From assembly GCF_030272615.1 (NCBI RefSeq), contig NC_081408.1, forward strand, positions 302,595,450-302,659,449: a DNA stretch of 64,000 bases. Reading direction: 5' to 3'. The notes beneath the pieces are model-generated. The model did no database searches and was not told the origin of the DNA. It was given only the letters and a program-made list of their open reading frames with translations. The translations under genes and the position numbers were made by a program. Source of the DNA: Cryptomeria japonica (taxonomy: Eukaryota > Streptophyta > Pinopsida > Cupressales > Cupressaceae). The number at the start of each line of letters is the position of its first letter. Position 1 is the stretch's first letter. Below, one piece after another: positions 57,701 to 64,000 of this stretch.

Positions 57701-60509
57701 TTAAGCAAAGAGCTTAAAATGTTCTCCACTACGAGGTAGTGAGAATAGGGTACCATCTGCATATGCAAGTAAGTAGCTATGCTCACCACATACTTCAGGA
57801 ATAGTGAAGGGACCTCTCCATAAGGAGTCATAATTTCCATGCAAACACTTTGGTTCCCTCCTCTTGTCCCATAACAAGACTTGATCACCAACTAAGAACT
57901 CCCCCGAAGTTGTTTTCTTATCAAACAATGCATTCACTTGGATTTGGTGTGCAACAATCCTATCTACCACTTCTACTCTTATTTATTCCACCTGAGAAAG
58001 AAACATAATCCGCTTATCCAATGAATCTTGATATGTTTCATCTTCAATGGCCTTGGCGAGCTTTAATGCTGGAAGTTCCATAGTGATTGGAATCTCGGCA
58101 TTCAACCCATACAAAAGTTGAAAAGGTGACATATCAATTGCTCTTTTTGGAGTTATACGATCTGCCCATAGCGCATCATAAAGAGCTTTATGCCAAATCC
58201 GTTGTCTTTCATCAACAAGATTTCTCATAATAGTAACTAGATTCTTGTTGCTTGACTTAGCCTGACCATTTCCTTGCAGATAATAGTCAGATGAGTGTGA
58301 AAGAGTAATACCATGGTCAAATAAAAATTCAACTATCTCATAAGATGAAAAACATGAAGCATTATTAGCTACTATCTTATGAGGAATGCCAAACCTTGAA
58401 ACGATGTTTTCCTTCAAAAATTGACAAACCACGGTCAAGGTAGATTGCTTAGTTGGGATTGCCTCCACCCACTTGGTGAAGTAATCTCTCATTGTGAGGA
58501 TGTATATGTGACCTACACTAGATGTCGGATTGACAAGTCCACTGAAGTCCAATCCCCACTGTTGGAAAGGCTCTTCAATTACTACTGGTTTAAGAGGGAG
58601 CGCAGCTAATTTGGGCTTACCAACAAATTGTTGACATTGCTCACACTTGTGAACCCAACTGTATGTATCTTTAAACAATATTGGCCAATAGTATCTAGCA
58701 CGCAAGATTTTGTGTGCAGTAACAGGGGTAGAAAAATGTCCACCACAAGCAAGATCATGAAAATCTTGAAGTAATCTTACTTGTTGTTGTTTGTCTACGC
58801 AGCGCAGGAAATTGTCATCTAGACCCTTCTTATACAAACCATTGTCCCGTAGAACAAAATTCACTGCTTTAAGCTTCAGGGTTTTCCTTTCTTTCCTTGA
58901 CAGGTGCACAGGACGATCCCCATATGTTAAGAGATATGCTAGGTCAGAATACAACTCATAAGTAGTGCTAACAAATAGAATATTAGGAAGATCTTGATTC
59001 ATACCTTCATTTTCCAGCACCACTTCATCAATTGATTTGTTGTCAGCTATCAATTGACATAGACCTTTTCCACAAACCAACTTAGTGGGCTTAATTTCCA
59101 TATCATATTCTTGAATCTTGGCAACCCAGTTGCCCCTTTTAGTTCCAAACTCTTGTTGTGCCAGAACTGACTTAACGACAACATCAGGAACAAGAGTGAT
59201 GACATGCAAATTTAGAATATAAAACCTGAAATGTTTCACCACTTTCACCATGAAAAAAGCATGCTTCTTCATTTCTAAGTATTTCAACTCATGGGCCTTT
59301 AGCGGATAACTCATGAATGCAATGGGTGATTCCACACCTTCATTATTTCTCTGCATTAGTATAGTCGAACAAGTATGATTTGATGAATAGCTCTACATAA
59401 TAAACTCTTTGGTATAATCTGGGCATAGTAATACTGGAGCATTTTCCATGGCTTCCTTGATATGATGGAAAGCTTTCTTTCCTTTAGGAGTCCACTTGAA
59501 GAGAGAATTACCTTTCATCATATTAACTATGTGACGAGTCTGTTCAACAAAGTTTGGAATGAATCTTTGCAAGAAATTTACTTTACCGAAGAAAGAATGA
59601 ACAACAGTCTTACTTGTTGGCAAGGAAAGGTCATGAATAGCTTTTACTCTTTCCGTAGCTGATCTTTGTTTCTTTTTAACATAACGATCATGTTTGTCAA
59701 AAATATTTTCTAGAGAAACTAGACCCTTGGGGATCTTGTTTCCTTTTAATTGCAGAATTTTTTCTCTCATTTCTACATCAATACTTTCAATTGCATCCTT
59801 TGAAGGGAAATGAATACCTTCAAAGTATAGATCATCAAAATTGTCAGCGGTCTACAAAAAATTTATTACACAATGATCAGAGTTGTCAGGAACACTTGGC
59901 CAGAAAACTAACTCAACATAAGTTGATCCTGAAAAATCTTTGTGAGGAACCAAAGAAGTTGTAGATATTGCCAATGAATCCACCCTATCATTAAATTCAT
60001 GAGAGATAATAGATATATCAAAGGCATTGAATGCCTTAATCAAATCCCAAACTTGGTTACGATAATGCCATAGCCTATCGCTCCTAGTTTGGTATATGTT
60101 CCAAACTTGACAAACAATTAACTCTACATCTCTTTGAGCATGCAAGTTCTTGATTCCCTTCTTCTGAGCAACATTCATTCCTAGAAGAAGTGATTCATAC
60201 TCAACAGTGTTATTTGTGTTATCAAACTACAATTTGAAAGAGAAAGGGAAAAGATTACCCTTAGGAGAAACCAAAACAATACCAGCTCCTGATCTAGTAG
60301 AAGAACAACTGCCATCAAACTCTAGTGTCCAAACATCATCTGGACTACCAATGCTGATGGTATCAAAATTGAGAATTTCTTGTTGTGAAGTTGAAGATCT
60401 TTCTCATTCCATAACAATACTCTCACAATCAACTGGAACATCATTTAGTGGGATGGCATCTTCACTCTCAGGAGCCACCTCTAAACCATCATCAATATGC
60501 ATAAAATAA
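57701..60509 (-). pseudogene. El5 pol: RNase H, reverse transcriptase remnant, RNase H, integrase
   Basis: All in one frame. First comes an RNase H of the extra (archaeal-like) kind: EFDGSCSSTRSGAGIVLVSP and NTVEYESLLLGMN (60470-59852). A linker ends GLVSLENIFDKHDRY (about 59700). Directly after it the reverse transcriptase resumes at its C-terminal end (ERVKAIHDLSLPTSK, SFFGKVNFLQRFIPNF), so the fingers and palm with the catalytic Asp residues are missing. The connection and Ty3 RNase H follow, then integrase with an H-H-C-C finger, WGLDFSG, and a damaged D-D-E (ANNASCF and GQAKSSNKN, so Asn and Lys at the second and third positions). The C-terminal integrase domain ends at 57701. Stops occur near 59850, 59393 and 57983. 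Confidence 0.88.
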
Positions 60510-60538
60510 TTACCCATACCTAATGATTCGAAAAGAAT

Positions 60539-61387
60539 CTAGGCCTGTTGATCATCAGACTTGATAACGGTGCATTTTGATTCTTTTTCTGCAAGTAACT
60601 TTTGGACAACTCCTTTAATAGGAATACGAGCCTCAGTCATATCCATGTTTAACTCCCCCCCAACATCTCTACAGAAATTTCTTCCCAACAATAGACCATA
60701 GGAGGCCGACATGTCAGCTACCAGTACTGTCATCTTAATCTTCTTTTCTGGGAATGAAGCAAAAGCAAACTGTGCATCTTTGATTTGACCTATCAAGGGG
60801 ACTTTCTTGTTATCCATAGGGAAACACCTTCCAAATTTTTTGGTCAAAGTCAAGCTAAGAGCATTGGCAACTTTTGACGGCATCACATTATCAGATGCCC
60901 CGAAATCAATTATACAGTTACTAAGCTTATAACCATTTATCAACAAAGAGATGTAGAATGGTTCTATCTTCTCTACAGGAGAAGGGGAAGTTACTAAGTT
61001 ATTTTGAAGTAAGTTAGACTTAGGAAGATTATTAGGGGTAGTATCTTTTTCTTTAACAAACTTGACCAAACAGTCAAATTGATCTGGATTAGATCTCAAA
61101 AATTCAACTTTAGACATTTGTATTTTGGTTTTCTTAGCATGGTCTAAAATGTCAAATGAATGAAAGGAATACATCATCAAAGATGGATTTGGATTCTCAT
61201 TTTGAGAATTTAAAATATTAGGTACACTAGTCTTTGATGCATGTGTAGAAGAATTGACAGGTGTAGGAAAATTGACAGCAGTCAAAGAATCACTTACACT
61301 TGTATCCTTCACGACATCCATTGAGATAGCATTGTCCTTTACAGGATTTGGTATGGGAGTCCCACGCTTTGCAATATAAATTGGCAA
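60539..61387 (-). pseudogene. El5 aspartic protease region
   Basis: A Ser/Pro/Asn-rich lead is followed by the retropepsin fold: NGYKLSNCIIDFGASDNVMP, where the usual D-S-G is D-F-G (one C-to-T change would explain it), then GQIKDAQFAFASFPEKKIKM and SYGLLLGRNFC. The frame differs by one base from Gag at about 61390. A stop separates it from the RNase H block, but the frame is the same. Confidence 0.85.
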
Positions 61388-62834
61388 ACATTGAGAGTCC
61401 TAATTTGGATAGGATCATCACTCTTCACAATGACAGATAGCTGAGCTACCTGTGCTTGCGAATGAGTGAATACTACAAAGACATCCCCATCACGTGTGTC
61501 TAGCGTATCATCTTCTTGATATTGCATAAACTTGATATTAGAGTCACCAACCAACTCTGCATCATCTCCTTGGTGCGAATTGACATCTTCTTCATCAAAA
61601 TAGGGAAGATCATTCTGTCCAGCTTCATAATATCCTGTAGCTGAGTTTTGAGGTGGTGCTTCCAACACAAGCCTCTCTAGAGCAGGAGGTAATTTATTCT
61701 GATTACGCATGGCATAATTGGAAGCATTGATTGGATAAGTCCTTCTTGGAACATCATGATAAGAAGTATTTCCTTATGAGGAAACTTGCTTCTTAAGTGC
61801 CAACAACCTATTTGCTAACTTTTGTATTATGAGATCAATAGAATTCATGGAAGGAATTGATAAATCAACAATTTGATTATTTCTAACCTTGTTGGGATCT
61901 CTCCTTATCTTATCGGTGAGGATAAGATCATCTTCAACCGATATAGCCAACTGTTGTGCAACATCCAAATCTGTAAGATTATCTCTTTGCAAAACAAAGC
62001 TCACCTCTAGCAATTGAGCGTTGATGAAGAAGCATTTCAAGTTTCCAACGGTTGGTTGTGAAGCAACTGGAATGTGATTGTGCAATCTGTTGAAATTTGC
62101 TACAAATTCACGCATAGCTTCTTAGGGTTCCTTCTTCATTTGAGTTAACTAAGCCAGTAATGCATGATCATCTTCGATAGACTTGAACCTTGCTTCAAAT
62201 AATGATCTGAGAGTTACCCAATTTGTGATACAAGCGTTCGTAAGATGATAGAACCAATCAGCAGCAGCTCCATGCAAAGTCCCAATGAATAATCTCACCA
62301 AAACATCTTCATGCTCAGCACCTAGGACTCCACATGCGATGTAGAAGGCAGCAATGTGTTTGTCTGGGTGTTGAGAACCATCCCCCAAAAATTTGGGTAA
62401 ATTTTTTTGCATACCTTTGGGAAGTTCATGCAAAGGTCCAGTCAATTTCAAAGGACCAAAAGTAGTACCCCAAGGTCCAGCAGCAGCAACCATCCTTAAC
62501 AGATTATAGGGTGGTATTACAAAATGACTTGCAAGTGAAACAACTGAAACTTGCAAACTTGACGCCTCACTTGGTACAGGAGATCGCCATGTAGATGGAG
62601 GAAAACTTTGTGTCCGCTGCAAAGGAGAAAGCATCCATAGAGGTGTCACAAAGGGAAAATTAAATTGCTGCAATACTTCAAAAGTAGGATCAACAATTCC
62701 TACTAATCGCTACCCACGAGTGTAACTTCGATCAGCCAGATTATGATTTTTGAGAAAATCAGCAAAAAATGATATTCCAATGAAAAGAGCATTGCAACCC
62801 AAAGGGAAAATATTGGTTGCATGTTGCTCCCCAT
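61339..62834 (-). pseudogene. El5 Gag without zinc knuckle
   Basis: The likely ATG (62834) lies inside the primer site. A frameshift near 62790 leads into the main frame. Core motifs are LPKFLGDGSQHPDKHIAAFY and GTLHGAAADWFYHL, as in the Ty3 Gag family. No C-x2-C-x4-H-x4-C knuckle is present. Acidic sequence (FDEEDVNSHQGDDAELVGDS) forms the C-terminus. Stops at 62149, about 62130 and 61774. The Gag and protease frames overlap over 61339-61387. Confidence 0.82.
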
Positions 62835-62845
62835 CAGAGTCGCCA
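62829..62845 (-). other. El5 primer binding site (tRNA-Arg type)
   Basis: The reverse complement reads TGGCGACTCTGATGGGG. Plant tRNA-Arg ending ...GCGGAGTCG-CCA would give TGGCGACTCCGCTGGGG, so two bases differ. Arg primers are known from Ogre elements. It starts six bases from the LTR. Confidence 0.8.
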
Positions 62846-63607
62846 AAAAACTATTGGGTGAATATTTTGTCACCAGCGTACTAATGACAAAATATATAAT
62901 TCACACGAAGCTATGGTGAGAAATTAATCTCTCCTCTCATCAAGGGGAGGTTCCCTATGAAATTTCTCCTCTTATTAATAAGAAATTAAATTTATTGGTT
63001 GGTGTTGGGCATATAACTCTCTTTTTTCAGAGTTTATGTATTCTCCCTTCACCAGGTTACAATTTTTCCAACTCTTTAGATACTTAAAGAAAAGAACTAT
63101 GAATCTAACAAACTACACCAAGAGTTACCATTAAGAAGCACAAAGTCTCCTTGAAGGTAACACTAACTCAAACCGATTATTACAAATCAAACAATTAGAA
63201 ACTTATCTTGTAGCTCAAAGTCTTCAAGTATAAATTTCTAATCCTTTAAACTGCAAGTAACTGCAGCAATACAAAGCTTACCAGTAGTTACTTAATTTAT
63301 CAGAAGGTTTCCCAAATACGCTAAGAGCACACAGTCTACTTGCACGATTTAGGAGCTCTTTAACTCACATAACAATATCTTCAAGATCAAAGAAATAAAG
63401 GAACATATATATTCAATGGACATAGGAACATTAAATTATATAAACAATTTTCTTGATACAACACAAAGTTTGAGATCAACAAAACTGTTTTCTTTATTTG
63501 CTTGATAGAATTTTCACCACAAAAGCCCAAAGTCTTAGCTGGGATAAAAATTCTGTAGAGTTTTGCTAAGCATGAAAAAGATAAATATTTACAAATGAGG
63601 TCCTCCT

Positions 63608-63613
63608 TATATA
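63608..63613 (-). promoter_or_regulatory. TATA box of the El5 5' LTR
   Basis: The minus strand reads CCTATATAAGGAGG. This is the expected promoter for the genomic RNA, with transcription toward lower coordinates. Confidence 0.65.
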
Positions 63614-63771
63614 GGAAAAGAAGTCAAGAAAAAGGTGGGCACAGTTGACTTATTCAACTGCACAGTCCCATTTTACTACGACTACAACATAAAGAAAATG
63701 TGCAGCTGCATAAAAATTGATAGCAACTATAGGTTTAACTGCATAAAGAAAAGGAACCAAAAGGGGGCACT

Positions 63772-64000
63772 TCATTCTTCATTCTCCTCCTCATTGTATT
63801 TCTGAAAATCCTCGAACTTAGCCAGGATAGCTGTTATCTTTGCTTCATTTGGCATTAGGGTAGAACTTGTGATCACTCGAACATGGGAAATTGCATCTCC
63901 AATATTTACCTGTTTCTTTTTAACATCCTTCAACATGGATGCGAGGACTTCAAAACTGACCTGGATCTCTTACAACTTATCAAATGTATCAAGTGATAAA
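63772..64000 (-). pseudogene. C-terminal end of the accessory ORF in the El5 right LTR
   Basis: Open to the window edge, including VNIGDAISHVRVITSSTLMP, and ending in an acidic tail at TGA 63772. The matching left-LTR copy has stops at 53404 and 53311 that this copy lacks. This copy shows the natural end of the protein and proves that this part of the ORF lies in the LTR. Confidence 0.75.

Larger units (their letters stand above)
37758..64000 (-). mobile_element. El5: Ty3/Gypsy element with upstream RNase H, U3-borne ORF and palindrome array (right end outside window)
   Basis: Minus-strand element inserted in the El4 reverse transcriptase. Left (3') LTR from 37758, interrupted by the LINE; gag, protease, RNase H, RT remnant, RNase H and integrase between 62834 and 57701; right (5') LTR from 62852 to beyond the window. 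The primer site matches tRNA-Arg. The extra RNase H is typical of the Tat group. The reverse transcriptase core is deleted, so the element could not move on its own. Downstream of integrase it carries 17 palindromes and a ~925-codon accessory ORF whose end lies in the LTR. Confidence 0.88.
62852..64000 (-). repeat. El5 right (5') LTR, incomplete at window edge
   Basis: Matches 37758-38294 followed by 52917-53525 without the LINE. It begins TATTGGGTG, where the left copy has TGTTGGGTG. The other end lies beyond 64000. Confidence 0.92.

Overview
This window looks like intergenic DNA from a seed plant with a large, repeat-rich genome. A conifer or other gymnosperm is the best guess. That rests on the AT-rich background, the absence of any convincing complete host gene, and the style of the retroelements: Copia elements primed by initiator-Met tRNA, Tat/Ogre-like Ty3 elements with an extra RNase H, and an RNase H-bearing LINE. 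The species cannot be fixed from the sequence.

Layout. 1-5650 is noncoding, with one possible short exon at 657-734 and an (AT)17 run. Copia element El1 (plus strand, 5656-13298) has 1499-bp LTRs and the target duplication TAAAA. 13304-16931 shows no gene. A long broken minus-strand ORF ('gene O', 26569 down to 16932) is split by El2 (minus, 18308-25093). El2 has Copia-type LTRs and a Gag with several zinc knuckles but no protease, integrase or reverse transcriptase. A scrap of LINE lies near 28180-28430.

From 28451 on, one nest fills the window. The Ty3 element El4 (plus, 28451-37757) is cut inside its reverse transcriptase by a second Ty3 element, El5 (minus, 37758 to beyond 64000). The left LTR of El5 is split by a LINE (38295-52898), bounded by an 18-bp target duplication. 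The third ORF of that LINE is split by Copia element El3 (minus, 44708-51256), with target duplication AAGGA. So the relative age order is El4, El5, LINE, El3.

The most interesting theme is a large accessory ORF (about 570-1140 codons) that occurs four times in different settings: as the second ORF of pol-less El2, as ORF3 of the LINE, in El5 downstream of pol (running into the U3 of the LTR), and as gene O. The copies share an order of parts (basic N-terminus, helical core, Lys/Arg-rich or acidic linker, helical or coiled-coil C-terminus) and several short core motifs. This suggests one accessory module carried by unrelated retroelements. In El5 it sits next to 17 near-perfect palindromes built on GACTTTAAAGTC.

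All coding regions are decayed by stops and frameshifts. Most stops can be explained by C-to-T or G-to-A changes, as expected in methylated repeats. No tRNA gene, rRNA gene or CRISPR array was seen.
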